In this document: positions 17,414 through 26,198 of the stretch, piece by piece
Numbering within the stretch: position 1 is the first letter of the stretch
How the letters are laid out: each line of letters opens with the position of its first letter
NCBI RefSeq assembly: GCF_010692325.1
Contig: NZ_JAAHHW010000022.1
Coordinates: 35,717-99,716 of the forward strand
Source: Moorena sp. SIO3I8
GTDB taxonomy: Bacteria > Cyanobacteriota > Cyanobacteriia > Cyanobacteriales > Coleofasciculaceae
Direction: 5' to 3'
DNA: 64,000 bases
Notes under the pieces: generated by a model
Told to the model about the DNA's origin: nothing
Seen by the model: only the letters and a program-made list of their open reading frames with translations
Databases searched by the model: none
Translations under genes and position numbers: made by a program

Positions 17414-18265
17414 TCAATCCAACAAAGCCTCAGCATGATGGCTGATATGGTCTTTTATAAAGGTGGCGATAAAATAGTAACCATGGTTATAGCCGACCTG
17501 GAGACGGAAAGTCAGGGGCTGATCTGCCTTTTCACAAGCTTTCTCAAACACCTCAGGGAGCAACTGCTGCTTCTCGTAAAAGGGGTCAGCGGTGCCTTGG
17601 TCAATCAAAATTGTATGGTTATAGTTGGCTGTCAGCACCAGTTCGCTGGCATCGTAAGCTCGCCATTGCTCTTGGTCTGTCCCGAGGTAATTGGTGAATG
17701 CCTTCTGACCCCAGGGGCTGCGCATGGGAGCAGCAATGGGAGCAAAAGCAGAAACGGATAGGTACTGCTTGGGATTCCTTAAAGCACAAATCAACGCACC
17801 ATGACCGCCCATAGAATGACCAAATATACCTTGTTTCTCCACTTGCGCGGGAAAATTTTGGGCAATTACCTCCGGTAACTCGTGGACAACGTAGCTATAC
17901 ATTTGATAGTGAGCTGACCAAGGTTCAAGGGTGGCATCTACGTAAAAACCGGCACCAGACCCCAAGTCCCACTCATCGTCCTCACCTGGAATGCCTGTAT
18001 TCCGAGGGCTGGTATCTGGAGCCACCAACATCAATCCATACTTGGCTGCAAATCGCTGAGCCCCTGATTTTACCATAAAGTTCTCTTCTGTACAAGTCAG
18101 ACCTGACAGGTAATATAGAACTGGAACGGATTGGACTTTCGCCTGAGGGGGTTGGTATACGGAAAACCCCATCTCGCTCCTACAAGTCTGAGAGTGATGA
18201 GTGTAAAAACCTACTGTACCGCCGAAGCAACGGTTTTCTGAGACGAGGCGAAGGTCTGTGGACAT
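17414..18265 (-). CDS. fghA: S-formylglutathione hydrolase
   Basis: This enzyme hydrolyses S-formylglutathione to formate and glutathione, the last step of glutathione-dependent formaldehyde detoxification. The 283-aa alpha/beta hydrolase has the oxyanion-hole region YYLSGLTCTEENF, the nucleophile elbow GHSMGGHGAL, the Asp in LIDQGTADPF and the His in GYNHGYYFI. PDTSPRNTGIPGEDDEWDLGSGAGFYVDAT is the family fingerprint region. The length matches FrmB/FghA. No adh or frmA gene is next to it here. Esterase activity on other thioesters cannot be excluded. Confidence 0.95.
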   Translation of the reverse strand: MSTDLRLVSENRCFGGTVGFYTHHSQTCRSEMGFSVYQPPQAKVQSVPVLYYLSGLTCTEENFMVKSGAQRFAAKYGLMLVAPDTSPRNTGIPGEDDEWDLGSGAGFYVDATLEPWSAHYQMYSYVVHELPEVIAQNFPAQVEKQGIFGHSMGGHGALICALRNPKQYLSVSAFAPIAAPMRSPWGQKAFTNYLGTDQEQWRAYDASELVLTANYNHTILIDQGTADPFYEKQQLLPEVFEKACEKADQPLTFRLQVGYNHGYYFIATFIKDHISHHAEALLD

Positions 18266-18405
18266 GGGGCTGGTTCAAATGGACGTACCATGAAGGCGAA
18301 TGTGGCTGTCCTGCATTTTAACGTTTCTTCAGGTGTGTTTGCCGAAGCTGCACTTAAATTTACTAAACTACCTTCTAAATAAACAATTTTCAACTAACTT
18401 GCCTG

Positions 18406-18678
18406 ATGGAATTAATTCTTTACAGTAAACCCGGTTGTCATCTTTGTGAGGGATTGCTTGAAAAGCTAGAGATGATTGAAGGGTTAACCTTTCAACTAGA
18501 GGTTCGAGACATTACCAGTCGAGAGGATTGGTTCCAATCCTATCAGTATGAGGTGCCAGTACTATGTATTAACCACTGTAGTCAGGAAAAGCTCCTACCT
18601 CGCCCCTCTCCTCGTGCTAGCGTTGCACAATTGCAGCGAATGTTACGGAAATATTTCACTTTTTGTGAGTCAAAATAG
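18406..18678 (+). CDS. Glutaredoxin-like protein (DUF836 type)
   Basis: The 90-aa thioredoxin-fold protein begins MELILYSKPGCHLCEGLLEK, with a CxxC pair (C11, C14) after the first beta strand, and has the cis-Pro block YEVPVLCINH. The size and the RMLRKY tail match the DUF836 glutaredoxin-like family common in cyanobacteria. It is likely a small thiol-disulfide protein with an unknown partner. It lies about 100 bp before murE on the same strand and is divergent from the S-formylglutathione hydrolase gene. Confidence 0.8.
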   Translation: MELILYSKPGCHLCEGLLEKLEMIEGLTFQLEVRDITSREDWFQSYQYEVPVLCINHCSQEKLLPRPSPRASVAQLQRMLRKYFTFCESK

Positions 18679-18686
18679 GCGATACA

Positions 18687-18735
18687 TCAGGTTGACGGTT
18701 TGACGGTTGACGGTTTGATGGTTGACAGTTGACTG
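18687..18735. repeat. GTTGACGGTTTGACGG short tandem repeat
   Basis: About four imperfect copies of GGTTGACGGTTT lie between the glutaredoxin-like gene and murE. This is the same family as the larger array at 29164. Confidence 0.6.
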
Positions 18736-18785
18736 GTGGCTGTGATGATTCGGTAGATCTTATAGTGTCGTTTGGTGCGATAAAT

Positions 18786-20306
18786 ATGAAGCTAAGGGAA
18801 TTATTAGCCAAAATTGCCAATAGTGTGAAAATGCCTAGCTCCGAGGGTCTTGATTTGGTCGTTACAGGCATCTGTACCAATTCCCACGCCTGCCAACCGG
18901 GGGATTTATTCATCGGGATGCCAGGCACTAGGGTAGATGGTGGAGAGTTCTGGGAAAGTGCGATCGCATCTGGGGCAGTGGCAGCGATAATTTCTCCCCA
19001 AGCGGCTGCCAAACACCCCCCCAAGGAACTTTCACCAGAAACAGGAGTTTGTGTAATTGCCGCCGATGACATGACCACCGTGTCTGCTCAAACTGCAGCA
19101 GCCTTCTACGACTACCCAGCACAGCAGCTAAGACTGATTGGAGTCACTGGTACCAATGGCAAAACTACCACTACCCATCTGATTGAATTTCTGCTCGCTC
19201 GTAGCTCTAGTCCTATCCCCACAGCACTTTTGGGTACCCTCTATGCCCGTTGGCCAGGTTTTGAGCAAACAGCAAGCTACACTACACCATTTGCTGTTGA
19301 ATTGCAACAACAGCTCCAGTTAGCGGTCAAAGCAGGTGCGCAAATGGCAGTGATGGAAGTTAGTTCACACGCCTTAGCCCAAGGTCGAATCCAGGGCTGT
19401 CCGTTTGAGGTGGCGGTGTTTACCAATCTCACCCAAGACCATTTGGACTACCACCAGAACATGGATGATTACTTCAGCGCTAAAGCTAAGCTGTTTAGTG
19501 CTGACTATCTCAAAGGTAGGGCAATTATTAATGCTGATGACTCCTATGGAGAGCGGTTAATCCAACAGTTACCAACTGAGCAAGTCTGGAGCTATAGTAT
19601 CCAAAACCCATCCGCTGATTTCTGGACGAAGGACTTAAGCTATGAGCCAACAGGGGTTAGAGGAATTATGCATACTCCAGTAGGAGAGGTTAGCTTTAAT
19701 TCGCCCCTAGTGGGTCAATACAATCTGTCTAACTTGCTCGCAGCAGTAGGAACAGTTTTAGAGCTGGGTTTGGATTTAGAATCAGTAGCAGCAGCCTTGG
19801 CTCAATTTCCAGGAGTGCCAGGGCGGATGGAACGGGTGCAAATTCAAGCGGAACAGGATATTAGTGTAATTGTCGATTATGCCCACACCCCAGATAGTTT
19901 AGAAAACTTACTCAGGGCATCACGACCCTTTATTGAAGGCAAGATGATTTGTGTATTTGGCTGTGGTGGTGATCGCGATCGCACCAAGCGTCCTAAGATG
20001 GGGAAAATAGCGGCTCAGTTAGCTGATGTTGCTGTAGTAACCTCGGATAACCCTCGCACCGAAGACCCAGAAAGCATCTTAGATGATGTTTTAGAGGGGA
20101 TTCCTAAATCAGTGGAACCAATGGTAATTTGCGATCGCGCTACCGCCATTCGGACTGCCATCTTGCAAGCCAAACCAGGGGACGGAGTCTTAATTGCTGG
20201 TAAGGGTCACGAAGATTATCAAATTCTGGGTACTGAAAAAATCCACTTCGATGACCGAGAGCAAGCCCGAGATGCTTTGATGAGTAGGCTACAGGTTATA
20301 GGTTAG
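18786..20306 (+). CDS. murE: UDP-MurNAc-tripeptide synthetase MurE
   Basis: MurE adds the third residue, usually meso-diaminopimelate, to UDP-MurNAc-L-Ala-D-Glu in cytosolic peptidoglycan synthesis. The 506-aa protein from the ATG at 18786 has the ATP loop GVTGTNGKTTT, TNLTQDHLDYH, VDYAHTPDSLE, GCGGDRDRTKRP and the DNPRTEDP motif that marks mDAP-adding enzymes. An in-frame ATG 57 bp upstream would add a non-conserved tail, and MKLRELL is the usual family start. It is full length. It is a single gene here, not part of a dcw cluster. Confidence 0.96.
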   Translation: MKLRELLAKIANSVKMPSSEGLDLVVTGICTNSHACQPGDLFIGMPGTRVDGGEFWESAIASGAVAAIISPQAAAKHPPKELSPETGVCVIAADDMTTVSAQTAAAFYDYPAQQLRLIGVTGTNGKTTTTHLIEFLLARSSSPIPTALLGTLYARWPGFEQTASYTTPFAVELQQQLQLAVKAGAQMAVMEVSSHALAQGRIQGCPFEVAVFTNLTQDHLDYHQNMDDYFSAKAKLFSADYLKGRAIINADDSYGERLIQQLPTEQVWSYSIQNPSADFWTKDLSYEPTGVRGIMHTPVGEVSFNSPLVGQYNLSNLLAAVGTVLELGLDLESVAAALAQFPGVPGRMERVQIQAEQDISVIVDYAHTPDSLENLLRASRPFIEGKMICVFGCGGDRDRTKRPKMGKIAAQLADVAVVTSDNPRTEDPESILDDVLEGIPKSVEPMVICDRATAIRTAILQAKPGDGVLIAGKGHEDYQILGTEKIHFDDREQARDALMSRLQVIG

Positions 20307-20410
20307 CAAATTGACAGCTATTTCAGCGGGCAGGTTGTAGATTATCACATGGAAGGTCAACGTTTAAGCTTTAACCAAACCACCTTTAACGAAACCACCT
20401 CTAACCATAA

Positions 20411-21847
20411 ATGAACCTGCCACCTAATCGAGAATTGTCTCTCTACCAGCTGGTTTTAGAAACTCTTGCCTCTCCCGAGTCTCTAACAATCACTCCTGTC
20501 ACCCTGAAATCCCTAGTCACAGCCACCTTTGACCTGCTAATTGAGCAAAACATCTCAGCCACAATTTGGGTCAAGCCACAGGGTGAGGGCTGGCACAGAG
20601 AAATACAACGGTATCAACAACAAGTTGATGTACCAAAAAAAATTTATCTGTGCCACTGTTTAGGAGATAACTCGGAAGAGGTAGTTAACCTGAACAGAGA
20701 TTCTCAACTGTTTTCCCTACCATTGGAGACTGAAACTCAAATAAAACAAGAGTATTTCTTACTTATTCTCTGTAAGAACTATAGTAGTTTAATTGTGGCT
20801 TGCCAGCCTGAGCTATCGGAATCAGAAAATTTAGCTGATAGTGAACTCAGTCAAACATTATTAGCTGTTTTTACCCTTGAGCAATCAGTAATTCGGCAGT
20901 TCTTAGAGGGGTTAAGCAAAGTTATTGGAACCACTACAGCAAAGCAACGCAGCCATTGGGAAACCCTTTTACCTGCCCCTCAAAGCTATAATCATACACT
21001 ACTAACCCAGTTGTTGGTTAAACAAGTACAACGTACAGAAGAAATTGTTCAGGATACCCTGGCAACACAGCCAATCGGGGAGACTAACCCATCTCCCCCA
21101 TCCCTGCCAGGGGTTACTGATCCGGTTGTGGTAGGGAAGAATTCCTTATCAAGGGTCGAGCCTTATATGAGTAATGAGATACTTCAGCGAGTGGCTCAGG
21201 AATTACGGACACCGATAACGAACATGAAAACTGCCCTGAAGCTGCTGGATGCCTCACACATGAAGCTCGCCCAACGCCAACGCTATATTGGGCTTCTTTA
21301 TAAAGAATGCGATCGCTTAAATTCCTTAGTGGCTGGATTACTAGAACTGGTTCAGCTAGAGGGTGACCCCCAAACTGATCAAACTTGGCCGTTGCAGCTA
21401 GCAGAGATTGTTCCTGGTATTGTCAGCACCTATCAACCCCTTGCCCAAGAAAAAGGCATCCAGCTCGGCTACACCATTCCTGCCAATCTCCCCTCAGTCT
21501 TGTTTTCAGAGGTTGGCTTGAGGCATATCGTGATTAATCTATTGCACAACAGTTTAAAGTTTACTCCCGCTGGCGGTAAGGTTAGAGTACAGGCAACTCG
21601 TAAGGGCAAGTATGTTCAGCTAATATTTAGTGATACAGGTATTGGCATTGCTGAAAGTGACATACCTAAGATTTTTGACAGTTTTTATCGGGGTAGGTCA
21701 ACACCTAGGGAAGACCTTGGTGCAGGGATAGGTTTAACCATTGTGCAACAGTTATTACAACGGGGCGGTGGTAAGATTTCAGTAGTTAGTCGATTTGGGC
21801 AAGGCTCCCAATTTAAAGTCTTGCTACCAATTGCCTCTGAAACGTAA
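20411..21847 (+). CDS. Sensor histidine-kinase-like protein with Gln in the H-box
   Basis: The 478-aa cytosolic protein has an N-terminal sensory region (about 1-170, DICT-like by layout), a linker, an HisKA-like helix pair and an HATPase_c domain. N-box HIVINLLHNSLKF, G1 FSDTGIGIAESD and G2 GAGIGLTIVQQL are intact. The phosphoacceptor box reads VAQELRTPITNMK, with Gln263 (CAG at 21197-21199) where His is expected. It can probably bind ATP but cannot autophosphorylate in the usual way. It could act as a pseudokinase, as a phosphatase, or on another protein's His. It ends 34 bp from a convergent kinase-like gene with the opposite defect. Confidence 0.85.
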   Translation: MNLPPNRELSLYQLVLETLASPESLTITPVTLKSLVTATFDLLIEQNISATIWVKPQGEGWHREIQRYQQQVDVPKKIYLCHCLGDNSEEVVNLNRDSQLFSLPLETETQIKQEYFLLILCKNYSSLIVACQPELSESENLADSELSQTLLAVFTLEQSVIRQFLEGLSKVIGTTTAKQRSHWETLLPAPQSYNHTLLTQLLVKQVQRTEEIVQDTLATQPIGETNPSPPSLPGVTDPVVVGKNSLSRVEPYMSNEILQRVAQELRTPITNMKTALKLLDASHMKLAQRQRYIGLLYKECDRLNSLVAGLLELVQLEGDPQTDQTWPLQLAEIVPGIVSTYQPLAQEKGIQLGYTIPANLPSVLFSEVGLRHIVINLLHNSLKFTPAGGKVRVQATRKGKYVQLIFSDTGIGIAESDIPKIFDSFYRGRSTPREDLGAGIGLTIVQQLLQRGGGKISVVSRFGQGSQFKVLLPIASET

Positions 21848-21881
21848 AAATCTGAAACCTAAAAAATCGTTGAGGTAATGG

Positions 21882-23633
21882 TCAACCAATCCCAGGGAGG
21901 GGTGTCTTAGCCAGGTCAGCTAACGGTAAAAATACTGTCATCACCTCACCCTGTTGGGGACGTTGCTTAACAATTAGTTTACCCCCCAACGCCTGGAATA
22001 GATTTTTGGTCACATTCAAATTCAAACTGATACTACCGGTTTCTGGCTGGAAAGTCAGCAGCTGACCAAGGGACTTCAATGTCGGGCAATGGTTGTCAGC
22101 AATTGTTTCCCGATTAATCTGAGACTGGAATTGTAACTTCAGCTGGTTTCCAGCAGGTGTAACCTGTAACTGGATATGACCCCCTGTTGGAATAGACCGG
22201 GTGAAATTTTCCATCAAGCCAGTTAGTACCTGATCTAACAAGGCGGGATGGCTGACCACTGTTGGCAACTGTTGCGGTAAGACTACATCTAGGGTTAAAT
22301 TACGCCGCTGTGCTTGTTTTTGCCAGCGGGGGATGCTGTTGTGAAAAACCCGAGCCAGAGATATACAGGTCAGGCTAACAGGGGTTTGCTTGGCTGCTGT
22401 GGTTTCTAATTCTACTGCCCGGAAAATCAACTCCATGCGGTTGATTTGTTCGCTACACTCATGGTCAATAATTTCTATACGCCGCATGACTTCTGGAGGC
22501 AAGTCACGACGTCTAAGCAGTAGTTTAGTCAGGGTGTGAATTGTAGTTAGGGGTGTCCGGATTTCATGGGTCAAAGCTCGGAGCAGCTCAACGTCAGGTG
22601 TAGCTTCAGAATTTTCTTTTGGGTGAACAGCAGAGATTCTAGGAAAGCCTCGCGCTTCATTTTTCACCAATCGTTGCCAGTTAGGCTCGCTTCCTTTCTG
22701 TTTCTTGGCAAAGGGTGTACTAGAAGACCCATTTTGTGAGTGACTACCAGTTTTGACCGTATCCCTCTGATGCTGAGGTTGTCTTGGCTGAACCATTGTT
22801 GACTCGGATATTGTAACCGGTATAGTATGGCTCAGTGCTACTGAAGGCAGTTCTGGTAAATTCTTCAGAAGCCCACGACCAAAGTTCATTACAATGCGGT
22901 AATCGGGGGGCTTTGGCACAAATTTTTCGATTAAAGCTTCCAACTGCCTCAGATGATGAGAACTGCTCAGTAATAGTCTACGGCGCAGTGATGCCCAAAC
23001 ACGTTGGATATCTTCTGGATCAAAGGAGAATTGAAAGCCTGGAACCCCAAAGTGGTCTTCCCCAGAGACCATGACTAAGCTAAAGTCTTTGGTAAAAACT
23101 AAACAAAACTGCTCGTTAGCTAAGGGGTCTCCTGGAAACAGGGGTAACCTGTAGGTCGTATTTTCTACCAATGGAGTAGTCTCAGGTTGAGCCGGAGGTA
23201 GCTGGAAGGGCATAAAAGCCCAAGCATTCAAAGCGTTGTTCGTAAAAATCCCAGTCTCGAAACTTGCCAGTAGCTCTGGATCACTTAAGACTGGAGCAGG
23301 ACCAGCTAGAATTAATCCTTGCTTCGACGAGTGTTCGGGATTATGGCTTGTTGTTGATGGCTTGCCTGAAACCCCTGGCAACAGCAACTGTTCCAAGGTA
23401 GCGATCGCACTTTGCCATTCCCCTTGAGCTTTAGCTGCTGCTGCCCGATGCTTGGGGCTAGCCCCTTCTCTTGTCCTTTGACTGCTAGCACCTACTGAAC
23501 AAGTGTCAATCACAGTGGCTTGCTCTACTGAAACAGCAACCTTGTCATCGCTTTCAATTAATTCCTGTTGGGATAAAATTTGACTTATACTTGGTAATAA
23601 CCACCTTGGCACCACAATCCACCCCCGATGCAC
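21882..23633 (-). CDS. Histidine-kinase-like protein with degenerate ATP-binding domain
   Basis: The 583-aa protein has an N-terminal region of about 240 residues I cannot assign, a Gln/Ser-rich linker (280-345), a good H-box ALTHEIRTPLTTI (His356) and a C-terminal HATPase-like domain. The N-box is weak (LMENFTRSIPTGG), no DxGxG G1 box can be found (the place reads FQSQINRETIAD), and the G2 region is SISLNLNVTKNL. It may be phosphorylated in trans or serve as a scaffold. It is tail to tail with a kinase-like gene that has good ATP boxes but no His. There are no membrane segments. Confidence 0.82.
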   Translation of the reverse strand: MHRGWIVVPRWLLPSISQILSQQELIESDDKVAVSVEQATVIDTCSVGASSQRTREGASPKHRAAAAKAQGEWQSAIATLEQLLLPGVSGKPSTTSHNPEHSSKQGLILAGPAPVLSDPELLASFETGIFTNNALNAWAFMPFQLPPAQPETTPLVENTTYRLPLFPGDPLANEQFCLVFTKDFSLVMVSGEDHFGVPGFQFSFDPEDIQRVWASLRRRLLLSSSHHLRQLEALIEKFVPKPPDYRIVMNFGRGLLKNLPELPSVALSHTIPVTISESTMVQPRQPQHQRDTVKTGSHSQNGSSSTPFAKKQKGSEPNWQRLVKNEARGFPRISAVHPKENSEATPDVELLRALTHEIRTPLTTIHTLTKLLLRRRDLPPEVMRRIEIIDHECSEQINRMELIFRAVELETTAAKQTPVSLTCISLARVFHNSIPRWQKQAQRRNLTLDVVLPQQLPTVVSHPALLDQVLTGLMENFTRSIPTGGHIQLQVTPAGNQLKLQFQSQINRETIADNHCPTLKSLGQLLTFQPETGSISLNLNVTKNLFQALGGKLIVKQRPQQGEVMTVFLPLADLAKTPLPGIG

Positions 23634-23643
23634 AGCTAGTGCA

Positions 23644-23823
23644 GTAATTCAAACTATCAACTCCTTTGATAAAGATGGTAATGTGATTGCTGATAGTTTA
23701 AGGATCGTAGAACCGAACTTCTACGTAGCAATTCCCGTTAACCTAGGCATTGGCAAGAAGGAGCTTAAACAGGAATTAACAGTTTTAATCAAGAATATCA
23801 AATTTTTCTGGCAAACAAGATAG
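23644..23823 (+). pseudogene. Possible gene fragment, unknown family
   Basis: A coding-looking frame reads VIQTINSFDKDGNVIADSLR, then IVEPNFYVAIPVNLGIGKKE and a Lys-rich end closing in TAG at 23821. It has no start codon of its own and would enter the divergent kinase-like gene if extended upstream. The composition looks protein-like but I do not recognise it. It may be the 3' end of a lost gene. Confidence 0.3.
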
Positions 23824-23906
23824 ACTACCTTCCTGCCTCTGTTTTGGTAAGCTAATAGCTAGCGGCTAACAGCTAGCAGCTAAAAGTTGGGGCAATTAAT
23901 CAAAAT

Positions 23907-25091
23907 ATGGCAAAGATCGAGACCAGAACCGAACCCATGGTGATCAACATGGGTCCCCACCATCCCTCCATGCACGGCGTTCTCCGCTTAATTGTCACCC
24001 TGGATGGGGAGGATGTGATAGATTGTGAGCCGGTAATTGGCTACCTGCATCGAGGCATGGAGAAAATTGCCGAGAATCGCACTAACATCATGTATGTCCC
24101 TTACGTGAGCCGATGGGACTATGCAGCAGGGATGTTCAACGAGGCAATTACAGTCAATGCCCCAGAGAAATTAGCAGATATTCCGGTACCCAAACGTGCC
24201 AGCTACATCCGTGTGATCATGCTGGAGTTGAATCGGATTGCCAATCACCTGCTGTGGCTTGGACCATTCCTAGCAGATGTAGGTGCCCAAACCCCATTCT
24301 TCTATATCTTCCGGGAAAGGGAGATGATTTATGACCTATGGGAAGCTGCCACTGGACAACGGTTAATTAACAACAACTACTTCCGTATTGGTGGAGTTGC
24401 GGTTGACCTACCCTATGGATGGATAGATAAGTGCGAAGACTTCTGTGACTACTTTGACCCTAAAGTTGATGAGTACGAACGGTTAATCACCAACAACCCT
24501 ATCTTCCGCCGTCGAGTTGAAGGTATCGGTACCATTAGTCGGGATGAAGCCATTAACTGGGGACTTTCTGGCCCAATGCTACGAGGTTCTGGAGTCAAGT
24601 GGGACTTACGCAAAGTTGACCACTACGAATGCTACGACGACTTCGATTGGGAAGTACACTGGGAAACCGGGGGTGATTGTTTTGCCCGGTATGTGGTGCG
24701 GATTAGGGAAATGCGGGAGTCAGTTAAGATTATCCGTCAAGCATTAAAAGGACTTCCTGGTGGTCCTTACGAAAACCTAGAAGCCAAGAGGATGGCAGAG
24801 GGCCGCAAATCCCAGTGGAACGACTTCGATTATCAGTTCATGGGCAAGAAAATTGCCCCTACCTTCAAGATTCCCAAGGGCGAACACTATGTCCGTCTTG
24901 AGTCTGGTAAAGGAGAACTAGGAATTTTCATTATTGGTGATGATAATGTCTTTCCTTGGCGTTGGAAGATTCGTGCACCCGATTTCAATAACTTACAGAT
25001 TCTGCCCCATATCCTCACAGGAGTCAAAGTTGCCGATATTATGGCGATTCTCGGTAGTATTGACATCATTATGGGGTCAGTAGACCGTTAA
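23907..25091 (+). CDS. ndhH: NAD(P)H-quinone oxidoreductase subunit H
   Basis: NdhH is a hydrophilic core subunit of the cyanobacterial NDH-1 complex on the thylakoid membrane, forming the quinone site with NdhK in cyclic and respiratory electron flow. The 394-aa protein begins [20 protein letters not shown] and has the 49-kDa family blocks [45 protein letters not shown] and the C-terminal DIIMGSVDR. The length is normal. It stands alone, as in other cyanobacteria. A hairpin terminator lies about 30 bp downstream. Confidence 0.98.
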   Translation: MAKIETRTEPMVINMGPHHPSMHGVLRLIVTLDGEDVIDCEPVIGYLHRGMEKIAENRTNIMYVPYVSRWDYAAGMFNEAITVNAPEKLADIPVPKRASYIRVIMLELNRIANHLLWLGPFLADVGAQTPFFYIFREREMIYDLWEAATGQRLINNNYFRIGGVAVDLPYGWIDKCEDFCDYFDPKVDEYERLITNNPIFRRRVEGIGTISRDEAINWGLSGPMLRGSGVKWDLRKVDHYECYDDFDWEVHWETGGDCFARYVVRIREMRESVKIIRQALKGLPGGPYENLEAKRMAEGRKSQWNDFDYQFMGKKIAPTFKIPKGEHYVRLESGKGELGIFIIGDDNVFPWRWKIRAPDFNNLQILPHILTGVKVADIMAILGSIDIIMGSVDR

Positions 25092-25119
25092 ATTAGCTTC
25101 CGGCAAAAGAAGCTAAGGT

Positions 25120-25157
25120 ATTCCTCCTATTCTTTGCTAAAGTGGGAGGAATTTTTG
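25120..25157 (+). terminator. Rho-independent terminator of ndhH
   Basis: Arms ATTCCTCC and GGGAGGAAT pair around a loop of about 16 nt and are followed by TTTTTG, 29 bp past the ndhH stop. Confidence 0.75.
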
Positions 25158-25306
25158 ATATTAGGTGCCCTTTCCGCATCTAATTATTAAATTCGCGTGG
25201 AGGCGCACCAACGGCAAGCGCACCTTTTGTAAAACTGTGACGTTAAGACAGCATTTAGGGAATTCTAGGAATGTAGCTCCAAAGATGAAGAGTAAATTGG
25301 CTGTCT

Positions 25307-25651
25307 ATGAGTGAAAATCCCCCACCTATTAAAGTATTACGTCAGCGCCATGTAGGCTGGGATAAGCCTACCGAGGAAAATCTCAAAACTATTAAAACTA
25401 TTGAGTTATTATGGAGTAATTTGTTCGAGGCAATTTTTGATCCCACTGAAGATAACTGGTTAGACCATTGGCAAAAGCTATACAAAACGATTTTAGAGCT
25501 TTGTTCTGATAACGAAGAGCGCCGCATTACTCTAGTCTACCTGAGCAATGTTAAGGATTTGACAAAAGAAGCTAGAGAATGGAAAATGCTGGTGACTTAC
25601 CTTGAGAATACTAAAGACTGGGCTAGAAAATCGATTATTAGAGGCTCGTGA
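25307..25651 (+). CDS. Hypothetical 114-aa protein
   Basis: A complete frame from the ATG at 25307 encodes a Trp-rich, mostly helical soluble protein (MSENPPPIKVLRQRHVGWDK to ARKSIIRGS). There is no signal peptide, metal motif or known domain. Base composition is like that of its neighbours. The family is not recognised. It stands alone between ndhH and the MFS gene, and the following 500 bp are noncoding. Confidence 0.45.
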   Translation: MSENPPPIKVLRQRHVGWDKPTEENLKTIKTIELLWSNLFEAIFDPTEDNWLDHWQKLYKTILELCSDNEERRITLVYLSNVKDLTKEAREWKMLVTYLENTKDWARKSIIRGS

Positions 25652-25857
25652 ACTGTTAAATAAAATAGTCAAAATGGTGACGTTTCCCGTAAGCCACAGG
25701 CTCCGTCAAAATTATCTTTGATAAAGTAAAACCTGTAAAGTTAATCACAGCAAGACCGCTATCCCTTCTAAAAACGCTTTCGGGAATACTTTTCTGATAA
25801 TACTGAGCGCTACATTATGCGCTACCAGTAGCCAAGCTTGAGCTTAGTTATTGCTGC

Positions 25858-25887
25858 GTTCGCGTAGCGGCTCTTTCAGAGCATCGC
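25858..25887. repeat. 24-bp repeat family, split form
   Basis: It starts GTTCGCGTAGCGGCTC and ends GAGCATCGC, matching the inner half of the expanded copy at 10998-11045 and the copy at 58324. Confidence 0.55.
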
Positions 25888-26058
25888 AATCCTAATTAAT
25901 TTGTGAACAAAAACCGGTTGTAATATTCTTCCCCCAACGCCGATCACCCCATCACCCTGTCTAAGCCTCTGGGCAAAATGTTAAGAAGAGTAAACTAGAG
26001 AAGTAATATTAAGTCCGGTTAATCACTTCCCAAATAGTTCCTGGATTGTTGGATGTTA

Positions 26059-26105
26059 GCCCTTTGGCTGATGGGTAATTGACAATTACCCATCAGCCAA
26101 AGGGC
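26059..26105. repeat. 47-nt perfect palindrome
   Basis: Arms of 23 nt (26059-26081 and 26083-26105, starting GCCCTTTGGCTGATGGG) match perfectly around a single A. Such a structure folds into a long hairpin in RNA or a cruciform in DNA. It lies about 90 bp before the MFS gene. Confidence 0.85.
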
Positions 26106-26198
26106 AAATACTGATTACCCCATAAGGACTATGATGATTATTCAATCGGATGTGATCTAACTATCTCAAGTGCCAGTTTGGTCAGGATTATAGAGCGC

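Larger units (their letters stand above)
25652..26198. other. Intergenic region upstream of the MFS gene
   Basis: No gene is visible. It carries a split-form 24-bp repeat (25858-25887) and a 47-nt perfect palindrome (26059-26105). Confidence 0.5.

Noticed and set aside
17309..17761. 150-codon plus-strand frame
   Set aside because: It is antisense to the S-formylglutathione hydrolase gene and a repeat; its codons show no family resemblance.
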